NCBI GenBank assembly: GCA_030141605.1
Contig: JAQGDQ010000282.1
Location: forward strand, 188,001-238,273
From: Tubiluchus corallicola
Taxonomy: Eukaryota > Priapulida > Priapulimorpha > Priapulimorphida > Tubiluchidae
Length of the DNA stretch: 50,273 bases
Reading direction: 5' to 3'
Shown here: positions 12,644-35,916 of the stretch, piece after piece
Position numbering within the stretch: the first letter of the stretch is position 1
Layout of the letters: each line of letters begins with the position of its first letter
The notes under the pieces: model-generated
Told to the model about the DNA's origin: nothing
The model's database searches: none
What the model saw: the letters and a program-made list of their open reading frames with translations, nothing else
Translations under genes and position numbers: made by a program

Positions 12644-14404
12644 GAAAGTTATTGCCTTTCTACAAAATGTGTTTTTTTAAATTAAGTTGTGACTGAAATA
12701 TTTTTTTTGAAAATTTGACATTTAAATATTGGTGTTTATTTTGTTAGCGTAGTTAGAATTTGAATGGTTCCACCATAATTCAACTGTATGTATTTCTTTT
12801 GCACTAAACTGGTGATATTACCATTACATTAGCATTGTTTGAAAGAAATGTGCACTTTGTTATTGCATAACCTTGTCAACGCATACTGTATTTTGTTTTA
12901 GGGACAATGTAGGGTATCAATTTTCCATAATGTGTGCATTGTTGTTACATTGTGATACATAAGGATTTGTGTAGTTATAGTATTACATGTAATCAAAAGA
13001 AAACTATGTATGTATGAATATGAAATATAATTTCTTTCTAGTCTGATTATGTAAATAGATTAGGACTTGCCAAATAAGGTAGATATTAAGTATTTGGTGG
13101 TATGTTATGCATTTGTTATATTTCTCATACATGAGATTTGCAAAAACTTGTCATTATTTGGGGTGCTTTTTTGTGTTAAAGCCGGATATTTTAAGCCTCA
13201 GGTATTGAGAAAAATTGTCTGTGGTGTTATATGTTTATCTAGAAGTGTATGTCATTTGTTAGAATAGTTTTTACTGATGTGAATAGAGAGGTAAACATTT
13301 ACTTTTAACTTAATTTGAAATGAACTGTATATATTAGGTATCAGGCATTTTGAATTGTTTGTGACAAAGGGCTGTAGTGTCCAGCGTTTGTTAAATTTTG
13401 TCAGTCTTTGATGTTTTACATAATTACTGATTACTATTCTTTGTATTTTTTGCTTTGTAGATCAACAATTACAGATTGACTATTGTTTACTGTGTTTTGG
13501 ATGCCAGAATCATGTAGCTAAATTGCTATGTAATTATGTAAATATTGAAGCTTGAACACGTGCGCATTAGTTACGTGTGTTTTCAAGCCAGTGCAATGCA
13601 TGAGAGCAAAATGCATTGCAAAACATTTAGCTTTTTACAGAGATTTTTCAATATATTTTATAATATTAGCTTTATTTATTGTTCGTAGACTAGATGTAAC
13701 ATTAGGGAAGGGCAAACAGGCATACACAAGAGATTTGGTTAGTTTGATGAAAAAGGATAGTAGCATGCAGTAGAAATTTTTATAGCACAACGTTCCAGCA
13801 CACTTCAGTGCACAAGTATACGTGAAGCAGTGTGATTTTGTATGATAAAAAGTCGTTTTAAAAGACTTATCAATTATAATACGTCTGCAGATCTGGTTGA
13901 ATTATATTATATTTTCTCACAGAGTTCAAGTGAATGATTATACATTTTTGACAGCTTTTCAGTTCAATTTTGTTTCTGGAAAGTACGATTAAACAGTTGT
14001 ACCATGTCAGTTTAGCACAATTACCTATAGCAAACAATTGTTCTTTTCATATTCAAAAAATGTTAGTTTACAAAAAAAATCTGAAAACGTGTAATTATGA
14101 TTATCATGCAGTGACAGTATTAATTCTGTTTATTGCAATGACTATGCATAACTTTTCTAACGTGATTTGTTATTATAATAGCAAAGTCCATTTTTAAACA
14201 GTTACAAGTATTAATGCTAGTGTACTACCTCATGATTTGATTCTATTAATTTAACATGCAACTTCTATAAATATTTAATTATAAATAAACAATATCATGT
14301 GTTTATCCTGTAAAAATGTAATGAAACAGTTACTTTAGGTAAATCCTAAAATGAGTGCTAGGTGCTGCCACATATCAATGCTTTTTTTGTGAAATCGGTT
14401 TAAT

Positions 14405-14424
14405 GTGTGTGTGTGTGTGCGTGT
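14405..14424. repeat. (GT)n microsatellite
   Basis: About ten GT units with one GC interruption, in the 3' intergenic region. Confidence 0.9.
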
Positions 14425-15494
14425 AGATGGCATTCCAGGTTTTTCAGAGCAGTGTTTGCCGTATAGAAAAATTCTTATGGAGTTTATAGATGCTGCGGTA
14501 TTACTACACTTTCATCATTTCTCTGTGACCTCTTCATGTCTGTATGATTCTACTAATTACTTTTTAATTTATGTCTGCTGACATATTGTGGCACGCTGTC
14601 ATAAAGTATCACTGTTCTGTTTAGAGATTAGATAATCTACCCACTTAGATTTTATGTATCCTGAAACTTACGACAAATCTGCAAATTAAGTGGTGCAGTT
14701 TTCCAAGTTTTAAAAAGGTGTTAATAAAAGTATTTTTGGTGTATGTTTAATAATTAGTAGTACATGTATGTTGTTTATCTTTTGGGGTGATCAGCAGTGA
14801 TGAGGTAATTTGCCTCATTTACCAAGCCATGTTTATTGTATGCAATCACTCGAGGAACGTTTTAAAACTAATCAAATTTAATAAAAACAATATTTTTTGT
14901 ATCCTATTTTACACAGTTTTGGTTACTTTCTACTTACATGATGGTAGACATTCACTTTTGAGAAGTGTGACAGAAATTAGAAAAAACATAAATGTGTGGA
15001 GTGTTACAATACAAGAACCTATGAATGTGTAGCAGTACTTTTGAAGTACTTAATATAACCAAAACCACTTCTTTGCATGAATTTTTGATTTGGCTAATTA
15101 ACACACATTTGTTAATTCCCTGGTCTGATATGGTGCATGCTTTATGAATGAAATTAAACAACGCCAAATCCGCTGTGAAAATTGAGGAGTAACATTTAGG
15201 AATAGCATATTTCGGGTTATATGTGCCACATTCTTACACTACTTTTGTATATTCTGTACGTTTTCTAGGTTCCAGTCTGACCACACTGACTGGCTCTAAC
15301 CATCTGTTTGTGTTATTACTGCTGTTGAGTGCTGCGTTTTGCCTGACAGAAAACTGAACTGTATAAAGTAACCAGCTACTTTTCGTATCTGAATAACTAA
15401 CTACACTGTATTTTTTACAAATCTATATATTTACAAAATCTGGACGATTTTCTCACAAACATCATTCAAAATAAAAGCTAATACAAACGCAACG

Positions 15495-26352
<10,858 letters not shown>

Positions 26353-27901
26353 GGTGATGTAAACGAAGAAGAAGAAGATGGTAAAATATAGATCAAAATG
26401 TTCTGTTTTTCGTTGCTGTTCCGTGGTTCAGTACTTTAAACTTTTAAATGTCTCCATTTACAGAGAACAACCTGTTCATTAAACAAAACGCTGTAATTAT
26501 AATAAAATCTTAACAAAGTAACAATTTAAATTTTTCCCAGTTAGTTATACACAAATGTTACTTTTGTACTACAGATATTCATTTGGTCATTTTTTGCATT
26601 TTTATTCAGCGGTAAGCCTATGTGTATGAATGCACTATATTAAATGGTATTCGGGACCTTAAATTACAGCGATTAAAATTCTATTGTAACCTGTAGCAAC
26701 GTACAAGATTCTACAATGACTGGCCCACCTGAGATGCTCGGTGACAATTGGTGGGTTATCCGATGCCAAAGTTAGTGTCCTAGTTGCTTTCACCCCCCTA
26801 CCCTCCTTGTACTTGAAGCATGTCCTTGAAAAAAGGCGTAAAGTTACTGAATGTGTTGAGCTGAGGCTGAGAGGGGCCATAATGTAATATACAATAGTGA
26901 ATTTTGTGAGTTAGTGAAAGCGAAAACTGCAACACTTAAAAAAACACCAACAAAGCGTCAAGACTTACTTAAAGTACACTACTAGGAAGAAGGCTTAGAT
27001 AACTGTACCAAGTTGAATAGCCAAATAGATTCATAGGTCAATTTGAAAATCTGGGTAAGAAGTTGGGAAAACCACAAATCATGCTTCTAAAAAGACAAAG
27101 GGAAGGTAAACAGAATGAGGAGATTCAAGGCTAAAACGGCCTGATTAGAGCAGAGTGAAAAATGACTGAATTGTAGTTTGACATGCCCAAGATGCTAGCT
27201 TCTTTCACTAAAGGTAGCTAGTCTGATAACCTGGACTTACTGATTCACTGTTGCAAAAGAAAAACTTCTTATAGTCATAGCCTGTTGCAAAGCAGTTAGC
27301 AAGAGTTACGAACATGTAAAGTAGTGATAATAATGTACGCCTATATACAACAGTGCAGCTCACTTGCTTGACCAGGATTTGAGTTAGCCCCCAAAGCAAA
27401 ACCAAACTTTGTTATCAGAATGCAAGCAAATAATGGTAGAAGACTGTTTATTTAATAAGTAGTTACTTTACTGTATGTACTAAAGCACACTTTTGATCAT
27501 AGTAAACCTGCATAAACAGGTTTGAAATTTGATTAAACTTTTCCTTTATAGCCGAAATTTGTAAATCTACAGTTAAATAACTAACTGAATCCAGATTCCG
27601 AAAAAATTAGAATTCATTTAAGATTTAGGTCCATAGTAAGTTTTATTTTTAGGTAACTAATTCTAAGCCTAAAGTAATAAATTATTTAAAAAATAATTTC
27701 AATTGGTCTTTAGTGGGCTTACTAAAATTCCAGTTAAATTAATTTATTTCTTAAATTACCAATTTTGCATTTAGTACAACTAATATAAATGGTAAACTTA
27801 GTAATAAGAGAAGTTAGACTTTTTTAGTCACATTATGAGGCCATAACTGAGTTGCCCTGTAAGAAAAACATAACATTAGGGAGAAAATATTTGCACTTAC
27901 C

Positions 27902-27990
27902 GCTTCTTTTTGTAATAGTCAGTCCTTTCAGAACAACGCTAAATCACAGCTCTGTGCAGAGTCAAGTATAACACGATTTTCGTCACCTGA
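27902..27990 (-). promoter_or_regulatory. Candidate 5' UTR exon / promoter-proximal region of gene 2
   Basis: On the minus strand a good donor, AAGCG|GTAAGTGC, is placed at 27901. Acceptor-like AACAG sites occur about 70 bp before the start ATG. This suggests a non-coding first exon upstream of a roughly 1.5-kb intron. The 5' limit is a guess and no TATA box was identified. Confidence 0.3.
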
Positions 27991-28332
27991 ATAGGCAGTT
28001 ATGCACTATTCAGTATTGATGTAATAATCGATCGTCGAACATGCGCCGTTAACTAGTGTGGAACCCCGTCGCTGCAAAATACCTCATCGTACCGTACGTT
28101 TACGTTATTGAACGCGGAACAATAAGCTTTTGTATAGCTAATATCGATTTCGTCTGTAATTAGTTTAAATCATAGCTTTTCGAAAGTCTTATTAAGCACC
28201 CGCGCCTGAAGGAAAAGTCTTGCAATTCAGTTGGACGCAATAGTAGATACTCTTTAAGTAGGTGTGACGCATTGGCACATTATGAATAAAACAGCTATCC
28301 TAACAAAATATTTATAGCACCTCTATCAGTGT

Positions 28333-28411
28333 TGACGACGATGGCGATGATGATGATGATGACTATGATAATGGCGATGATAGTGGTAGTAGTGGCGATG
28401 ATGATGATGAT
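28333..28411. repeat. Interrupted (GAT)n repeat
   Basis: Two GAT runs separated by GGCGAT, ACTATGATAATG and GTGGTAGTAGTGG interruptions. Confidence 0.85.
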
Positions 28412-29310
28412 GTTGAGAACAACTTTAATAGCGGACAGTGAATATGTCGGCAGTTATGAGGACGAAAATGCAGAAGATAATGGTGTGGTGGGTGAGTTCA
28501 GTGGATAGCGATGGTGGTAAAATAAAGACAAAATACAAACAGCTTATTTATCTTTTACTCTGATAAACTCGTGACTTAGACTTAGAAATAACAGATAAGC
28601 CCACAATTTGACGTAAATTGGACGACTTGGTCTCTGACTACACAGGTTCGCGACAATCAATCTCCTCCTTAGCAGTAACCAATTAGGACGTCGACGTACT
28701 GTTCACAACCAAAAAAACCAAGACATTGAAATTACCACGTAATATATGCACATAAAATGCACTACTTAAAAATGCAAAAGAAGTTTAAACCATTCTTATT
28801 TTCTGTCAAACGAACCTCGCTGCTGACATATTTGAAAAAAGTGACGTAAGCTGGTGGACACGGGAACACGCATAGCAATGCTTCTGCAGTTCACTCAGAA
28901 ATTCCGCTGTTCTAGCTGATTAAATGATTGTGCTTAGCTGTGTTTATGTAAAAATTGGTCACCGGATCAATCCTTTCATATAGCTTTAATCCAAAGGATT
29001 ATATCCCAAAATGCGTTAGTACTACACATTATGTAATTATAGATAAGATGAAATTCTGCGAGGTTGCGAGCACATATTCGGGCCGGTAACTTAGCTTATA
29101 GAATTCAGTTTTAACTTGTTAAACTAATTATTCTGTTATCGGCGTTAATTAGCCGAGTTGGAGATTTCTATATTAATGTCGGTAACTGGTTTTCATTACA
29201 TAGTGGGCAATAAGATTCATCAAAATGATAATGCTGATTATCTTATAATCAAAATGCATATTTACTTAAATGGGCTTCTAATTGCAATCAAAGCTTAATG
29301 TATTTACGTC

Positions 29311-29346
29311 TGTATATATTAATGTATATACTAATGTATATATTAA
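29311..29346. repeat. Three tandem copies of a 12-bp unit
   Basis: TGTATATATTAA, TGTATATACTAA and TGTATATATTAA lie end to end. Confidence 0.85.
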
Positions 29347-30496
29347 TGATACAAAGTTAAATATGTGATGTTACTAAGATTGTCAAAAAGTATCGCCATT
29401 AAAATTATTGCACAATAACCAAATCGGTAAATCATCCAAGAACTAAAATTTCTCATAATTTTTATAGAGAAAATTTGCATCGATTGGAGCACATCCATGC
29501 TTAGTTTGCATATGAATTATATCATTGAAAATTTTAGTACAGCAATAAAATGAATTAAATTTTGCATATCAATCAAAATTTAGATATTACAACACATGTC
29601 AACAATAGAATTTTCTTTTGCTGTATTTACAAAGGTGTCAATTACAATTAAAGATTTTATTCTTAGTATAATTATAACTGTCCGCATTAATACCACCTGC
29701 TAGGCCTAATTCTCTTCGGAAGATTTATTCTCTTTTCCTGACTTACAGAACCACAGTCGTAGTTTTTCATCCAAAGGCAAAAATAGTATTAACAATCTCT
29801 CGCTAATGCTTTGGATTGCTTGTAATTAATGATAGTAACTGCAGATTCAAAAAAAGTTTGCTGAAGCACCTTGTGGGATAAGTGTTTATACCGCACGGTA
29901 AACCGGTACATTTTTCTCAATGTTAATATAAGTTCACTTTCCCGAGAGACTTGGCTTTTCCTTTAAGGAAATTGTTTACATCAAGAAACAAAAACTCCAA
30001 CAATCAAAATTTGCTTAGCCTTGAAACTATGAAACAACCTAATGTAGCGATGCCTAATGTAACGCAAAAACATTATCAACTGATATCTATGATTACATTA
30101 ACAAGATTTTGTTTGACTAAATGTTCACGAGATGGCAGTATATTGTCGCTTCGTACTGTTATCAATGGGTTGTCCGTGTTTGGTTCATCTGTTGTCATTG
30201 ATTGTGTTATTTAAATAATCAGAAATCGCGAGTAGTATTTATTAATTTAGTTGCCCATTTGTTTTAGAGCCACTGTTTCAGTTTTTTTTTTATTTAACTA
30301 ATTTATAAGTCTTGCAGATATCACAAGCCTAATTATGTGGTTTAGTAATTTTCGAAAAACAATGATCTTGTTTTTATGTCAATGGGAAGCTTCACAGAAA
30401 CCAACATTCACTGAGTAACTTAGCGCAGCACAAGCACTTGGTGCTAACGTCACTAGATCCGTAACACGCCACAAGCGGTTGTTTTCATTATCGCTT

Positions 30497-30502
30497 TATA
30501 AA
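30497..30502 (+). promoter_or_regulatory. TATA box upstream of U1
   Basis: TATAAA begins 28 bp before the first U1 base, the normal Pol II TATA spacing. Vertebrate U1 promoters rely on a PSE without TATA. A PSE could not be identified here by eye. Confidence 0.45.
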
Positions 30503-30524
30503 GGTTTGCGCGTGTCGTTCAAGC

Positions 30525-30688
30525 ATACTTACCTGGCACAGAGGTTTCCATGATCAAGAAGGTGGATCCTCCGGGGCGAGACCTTGCCATTGCACTTCGG
30601 TTGGGTTGACCCCTGCGATTCTCTCAAATCGAGGGAACTCGGGTGTATAATTTGTGGTAGTGGGGGACTGCGTTCGCGCTATCCCCTG
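30525..30688 (+). ncRNA. RNU1: U1 spliceosomal snRNA
   Basis: It is 164 nt, the same length as human U1. The 5' end ATACTTACCTG is the region that pairs with 5' splice sites. Stem-loop I has GATCAAGAAGGTGG (U1-70K loop, one change from the canonical loop). Stem-loop II has ATTGCACTTCGG (U1A/SNF loop). Stem-loop III pairs TTCTCTC with GAGGGAA around AAATC. The Sm site is AATTTGTGG. The 3' stem-loop IV is GGGGGACTGCGTTCGCGCTATCCCC. All protein-binding elements are intact, so the copy looks functional. U1 starts spliceosome assembly by pairing with GTAAGT-like donors such as those in this window. An A-rich stretch follows the 3' end. Confidence 0.96.
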
Positions 30689-31429
30689 AAAAAGTAAAAA
30701 AAAAACGTGCGATGGGATTAGGTTTTAGTCATGCAATAATGCAGTAATTATTAACAATAGTTACAAGTGAGAACCCATTGAAATCAACGTTTCTTTTTAA
30801 GTTAAATCATAAGATTGGGTTCAAATGAAAGGCAAGGTAACCTGCAAACCATAAACTGAGGAAATTTACTTTGAATGCAAAGCACGCACATTCGTCACTT
30901 GATTATTGTGCTATCTTTAAACTTTACACTAAGTGTCTTGTAGCATTAGTTCGTCTTGTTCACGCGCTTGAAATTTCATAATTAAAACCCTGTTGCTAAT
31001 TATTTTGGAATTGCCAGCAAAAAAGTTTAACGTTTTTTATGAACAATGCTTGCTAGTCTATTATATTTTCTCCGCAAGATGCCTACCTCCCTGCTATTTA
31101 TTGGTTTGGGCAAAGTCTGGTATCCCAAAATCAAGTCGTGATTGTTGTTAACGGTGTTATTGGTGTTGTTATCACATTCATCATTGAAAGCTGTCGCAGG
31201 TCAATTTTTGCATGAAGATAGTACGGATTATTGTGCAAACCGTAACGAAGCCCAATTTTTTCAATTTTCCCAACAAGTGGATCATTGAGTGCTTAAATTG
31301 ATTTGCCCTACATTTTGTTACATCGTTGCATTCAATCTGCTCAACTAGCATCCTTAAACTCTTCCCATGATTTTTTTATAAACGTATTTATTTGAAATAA
31401 TTGCATTTGGCAAACTAAAAATTAATAAA
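30689..31429. other. Downstream of U1, no gene seen
   Basis: AT-rich, with no convincing open frame, RNA gene or repeat. It may contain the U1 3' box in the A-rich first 40 bases. Confidence 0.5.
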
Positions 31430-34060
31430 ATAAATGCTGGCCGGGTTGTCTCAGGCTGTAAAATGCAAGAAAAAACAACACTGCTATCACAAAATAAATA
31501 TAACTATTCCACGTGCTAATTAATAATTACAACGATCAGATGAATCAACATATTGCTGCACCAGGACAAATACGATGATGAAACTGAAATTAAAAACTGT
31601 GGGTCAAAGTTATTTACTTTATAGGTATAGTATAGATGTTTGGTATAGGTTTGTTAGTCATTCTCAAGTTTCTACAAACGACATGCAAAGGGCAATCGAG
31701 CAAAATGTTTAATATTTTCAATTTGGAAACCACAGATACAATTTTTAAAAACTACGTTTCCCATCGAATCGATACAACTGCCATCGTTTAAATATTTATT
31801 TAACGGAGGGAAACCCACCCTTGGTCTTGTATGATGAATAGAGTTAGGGAGTAAACCGTGTGAGTAATATTTGTGTTTATTAATAAAATTCAAGTGTGTT
31901 TTTAAAGAACAAAGAAAACGAACAACGATGGAGGTTTTTTGTATAAAAACGTGAAGAACATTCCAATTGACCATGGTGACAGGAAAAACGATTTATAAAA
32001 ATGCATCCTATGCACATTAAACAATACAAAGTTGTGACGAATTCGAAGATTATGTTGATGTTGAGTAGTCTCTATTAACCATAGGTAACAAATCGCGAAA
32101 ATAAGACAGTGACGTATTTACAATTTCATAAAACATTGTCAACTTATGAACTGTATGCATAATATGTCTTCTGTGAAGGCATTCAAATCTACAATAAAAA
32201 ATTATGACAAATTAGGTGTTTGTGAGCCCTTCATTGCTTTGCTATATATATAAGTTGTACGTTTCTCTAATATATCTGATAAAAAGGAAGGTACATTACG
32301 CCATACTGAATTAGCATATTACAGAGTTGCCCAGTCATTCATTTATGAAGATACTCAAGAAAAACATGTGATGCTGCACGAGAAATTTTTGTAATAAGGT
32401 CAATACTGCGCTTTTTCAATTATATAGATCACATGATGATCCAATTTTTCTTTGAACGTCAATGCCTAAATGTTAAAAAAGGGTACTTTTCAAAGCTACA
32501 TTGTTCAAATATAGAGGATAGGATTTTTGAGTAAGAAACATGACTGAGAAACACGACTCCAGTCTTACCTGGATTAAATGGTACATTCCATTCTTTAGAT
32601 CAAGTGTAAATTTTCGCGTGATCATTGTTCAAACGAGTGACCGATAAGAGTGGATCGTAAACAACACCAGGAGCGCCAAAAAAAGAGAATAGATCTTAAG
32701 ATTGAACCATGTGGCAGTCTGTATTAGCGTAGTTGAAATTTGACGATTCCTCATTGATTACGACTCTTTGTTGTTTTGTGATAAGTAGGATTCGAAATTT
32801 CGAAGCACATTAAAAGGTTACCTTTGATGTCATTTTGTCGTAGTTCAAATAGCAGACCTCTATGCCATACCCTGTCAAACGCTTTGGATATATCGAGGAA
32901 TACTGCTTTTACATCCATGGCCTCACAGAGTCTCTAAGTAATAAATAATAAGTGGTAAACTGTGTCATCATTAGGTTTAAATCCTGAGTTTCTAGTTGAT
33001 ATCAGATTATTATCGACGAATAAATAATAGTAAAAATGTTAATAAATATTATTTCTAATACTTTAAATAAGCAGGAATTAGTTTTCAATTGCCAATCGCC
33101 CTTTTTGAATCTGAACACACATTTGCTTTTTTTCATATTTGTGTGAAAACTGAAATGGATAAAGATTTGTTGAATAACTTATATAACGGTGCAGATAAAA
33201 AATAAGCTGTATTACGAAAAACGATGTTGCCACTACATGTATTATCAAACCCATTTGCTTTATTAATATCTAAACTAGCAAGCACGTCTTACACTTCGTT
33301 TTTGGTAATGTTTGCATTATGGCGAGTTCAGACGTAGAGATTTCTCTCGCAACTTCCCTCTGAGACTGAGAGTAAAGTTGCAACGTGTGAACGGTTTGGC
33401 AACTTCTCTCGCAGCTTGTTATAGCGTGTGAACGGCTTGGCAACTTCTTTCGCAACTTATTGCAAAAGTTGCAACGTGTGAACGGCTTGGCAACTTCTTT
33501 CGCAACTTGTTGCAACGTGTGAACGGCTTGGCAACCTCTCTTAGAGAGAAGTTACGCAACAAGTTGCGAGAGATTTGTCTACGTCTAAACGCGCCATTTG
33601 ACTGAGTTTTTAAGAAGAATGGCGTTAATTATTTGTGGTGTACAAAGTCGTCAGCTCACATAATATTGGCTTGCTCCTTATCACTAATTACATAGCCCTT
33701 TTTTTTAGAAAAAATAATATATTTCATTAATAATGTTAATTCTTTTTGCCGATAACATATTTAGTTGTTCTTAATCATTTTTACGAGTTATGTTTGGACT
33801 AAGTAGCTTTTGGGACAGGCTTTTATAATAGTTTTGTTTGCTATCAAAACAAACCTTGCTATACTCATTCTTTATTCGGTTAAAAATTGACTTAGTTAAA
33901 ACACAGGGAGAATCTTTATAATATTCTCATGCCCGACGTTTCTGTCTACGTAGTCTGATTCAACTTATGGAAACTTAACTTTACAAGAAATGAGCAAATT
34001 GACCGTGCCGAATCCAAACACATTAGTACTGCCATTCTAGTTGTGCTATTAATCAGTTTT
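31430..34060 (-). mobile_element. Decayed CR1/L2/Jockey-like LINE, ORF2 fragment (interrupted by a MITE)
   Basis: Reading the minus strand in several frames with stops and shifts gives a colinear LINE reverse transcriptase. A pre-RT linker (NYYKSLSQKLLSPN, then KGYVISDKEQANIM) lies at about 33700-33900. After the inserted MITE come LDINKANGFDN, LYKLFNKSLSIS and WKKANV, a KKGD..L..NS.LFKVLE block, SGFKPNDDTVYHLL (about 32980) and motif A AVFLDISKAFDRVWHRGLL (about 32900). Then follow a degraded motif B (GSILRSILFF), LNNDHAKIYT.SKEWNVPFNPGKTG (thumb), FECLHRRHIMHTVHKLTMFYEI, and a C-terminal CICGFQIENIKHF finger-like segment near 31700. The FADD catalytic motif and the endonuclease are not seen. 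It is inactive and 5'-truncated; the ends are approximate. Confidence 0.82.
33321..33595. mobile_element. Palindromic MITE inserted in the LINE
   Basis: About 275 bp with terminal inverted repeats of about 35 bp: the left end GGCGAGTTCAGACGTAGAGA and the reverse complement of the right end GGCGCGTTTAGACGTAGACA, both continuing into CTCTCGCAACTT. The interior repeats GTGTGAACGGCTTGGCAACT four times, starting at 33385, 33426, 33476 and 33517. Flanking AT on both sides may be the target duplication. Non-coding. Confidence 0.8.
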
Positions 34061-34080
34061 CCAAAGGATATTAAACTTAA

Positions 34081-34684
34081 AGCAAGACCGGACCCAATCT
34101 TAAACTGTAAGTCAAAACAATCTACTCTTTATTTAAAACATTGAAAGGTAACATACTATTTTTTTTCAAATGACTTAGTGAAAGAATTATTACCACAGAA
34201 ACGTATTTTCGCCTTCGCGCCACTAGTTCTTCGATGTTACACGCATTTCGCCATTCGCTAGTTAGACAGGCACTAGCGCTAGCATTTCGGAAACGCATTA
34301 CACAAAAACAGGTACTGTACCTTTCAGTTCAGGTGTGCTAGTTTCTGACGAACTACGCACGTTCGCGAGCTCATGCGTGAGCACATTTTGAATTTTTATC
34401 TTAAAACATGCCTAGTTTTAGTACAACACACTAAATGTGTTACAGTGGCACTGTACTTCAATTTTCGTTTTCGCAAACACGTGCAACACGCTCGTAGACT
34501 ATTTTTGCTGCTGAAAATTATGTTAGTTTGTGATGTCATCAATAGTTGGGCTCGCCCACCGTTAATTAAGTTTTTAATATTATTTAATTATCAGAAACGC
34601 TTTTGCAGTATTAATCGTGTTCAAACGTATACTTTTTATCGGACCTGAAAATGAGGTAGTATATGAAAATCACCCTGTCTTCCT
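34081..34684 (-). mobile_element. TTAA-flanked MITE, copy A2 (604 bp)
   Basis: It is bounded by TTAA at 34077-34080 and 34685-34688, with ends AGCAAGACCGG and CTGTCTTCCT as imperfect inverted repeats. Its reverse complement aligns along its length with 815..1409. The 91-codon plus-strand frame inside it is a repeat by-product: its final TYTFYRT also appears in the antisense frame of copy A1. Confidence 0.75.
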
Positions 34685-34708
34685 TTAAGCTCCTCCAGAC
34701 ATTATTTA

Positions 34709-34965
34709 TAATTAAGAATGATTTTTCATGTCCTACCCCACCTTGAAGAACAGTACACTTTAGCACCCATAATAAACAAAGTGTTTCTGATAATTAAATA
34801 ATCAAAATAAATAAAAACTTGTTTAACCTCCGGTGAACCTAGTTAGTTATGACGTCATTACTGAACATAATGTTCAACAGCACAAACATTCCACCAGCGA
34901 GTTACACGTGATTGCGAAAGTATAATTTGAAGTACTGTACTAATGTACTGAGTTGAAGCACAAAA
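34709..34965 (+). mobile_element. Partial MITE copy A3, head-to-head with A2
   Basis: It starts near GATTTTTCATGTCC and follows the 5' half of copy A1 (TGACGTCA, ACAAACATTCCA, TTGAAGTACTGTAC). It is nearly identical in places to the reverse complement of A2, for example GTTTCTGATAATTAAATAAT. The outer terminal repeat and the 3' half are lost. A2 and A3 together form an inverted repeat centred near 34697. Confidence 0.65.
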
Positions 34966-35916
34966 TTGACAGTGAAATGCACGGTGTTCCGTATAGCGTT
35001 TATGTTTACACAGAAGAAGTAACCGATAATTGGCTGCGAAGTATTCTATTTGTTAGCAAAAATAAAAGGCAGAATGTTGATTAGTACATTCATGTTTCCG
35101 TCTATAATCTTTGTTTTATTGATATTTTCAGTAATTATGCAAATCCTGCTAAAAACTGATACAATGTTTTTCATTTCTTAGTTATGCGATTAAATTTCTC
35201 TACTAAAAGAAATAATTTCAAAGCGATATGCGTGATCTCAGTCCTCAAGATTGAATGACGAATAACTTAGAAAAAAACTAAAGTTATTTGTTTCTAAAAA
35301 ATAAATGTACTTTATTATGCTAAGAAACAGCATTGTCACTCAAGCAAAAATCATGACTTAAAACGAACAAAAAAATTAGTGACAAAATTAGCGAAATTAG
35401 CAATGGACATTAATCACTAATTAAGAAAAAAAGTTAAGCAGCAAATACTTAAAAATGATCAAACGTAAGAAATCCAAATATAAAAGTAAGCTTCACATTT
35501 TAAATGCACTGAAATTCACAGGATGCAAGAAAAAAGCACATAAAAATGCTAATCAAACTACCAGATCCACCACACTCACATTTGCCTGCATTAGTTTTGC
35601 GTAATGATTAGGTAGTACGGTGACTGGTTAGTTTAATATGCTAGGGTTTTTGCAAGCGGGAAGCGGTTTCGAAAGGTCTTAAACGTAGAGTACTAAACGC
35701 GCAGCGCTGCACCCTCTGGCGTGGCGCAACTTAAATAAATGTCATGATCATAGTGCGTTGAGACTTTCAACTTCAGCAGTGTTGCCGTTTCAATTCGTCT
35801 CTAAATTTTCGCTGTTATCGTGTAGTTTTAATAATTAGAGTGAACTATGTTGTAGTTTAGATTCGTTGCTTTCTGGAAAGTCACTGGGCGAGTTACTAAT
35901 TTTATCACATTTCGTT
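34966..35916. other. 5' flank of the phosphatase gene
   Basis: AT-rich up to about 35640, then a more mixed composition (GCGCAGCGCTGCACCC at about 35700) leading into the presumed promoter and 5' UTR. No TATA box at a defined position and no other gene is evident. Confidence 0.4.

Larger units (their letters stand above)
12456..15494. other. Intergenic region between convergent genes 1 and 2
   Basis: This holds the 3' UTRs of both transporter genes. It is AT-rich, and short open frames occur on both strands with no protein-like composition or splice continuity. A GT microsatellite lies at 14405-14424. No further gene is seen. Confidence 0.6.
26353..30524. other. 5' flank of gene 2 up to the U1 gene
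   Basis: Non-coding as far as can be seen. It contains a candidate 5' UTR exon of gene 2 (about 27902-27990), GAT repeats (28333-28411) and a 12-bp triplicate (29311-29346). A GC-richer patch at about 26660-26880 has a repeat-like open frame that cannot be assigned. An 87-codon plus-strand frame at 29951-30214 has no recognisable domain. Confidence 0.5.

Noticed and set aside
26659-26880. 73-codon minus-strand frame upstream of gene 2
   Set aside because: It looks like a fragment of a dispersed repeat in composition, but no family could be named and nothing links it to gene 2.
34373-34648. 91-codon plus-strand frame
   Set aside because: It lies wholly within MITE copy A2 and shares its end (TYTFYRT) with an antisense frame in copy A1, so it is repeat sequence.
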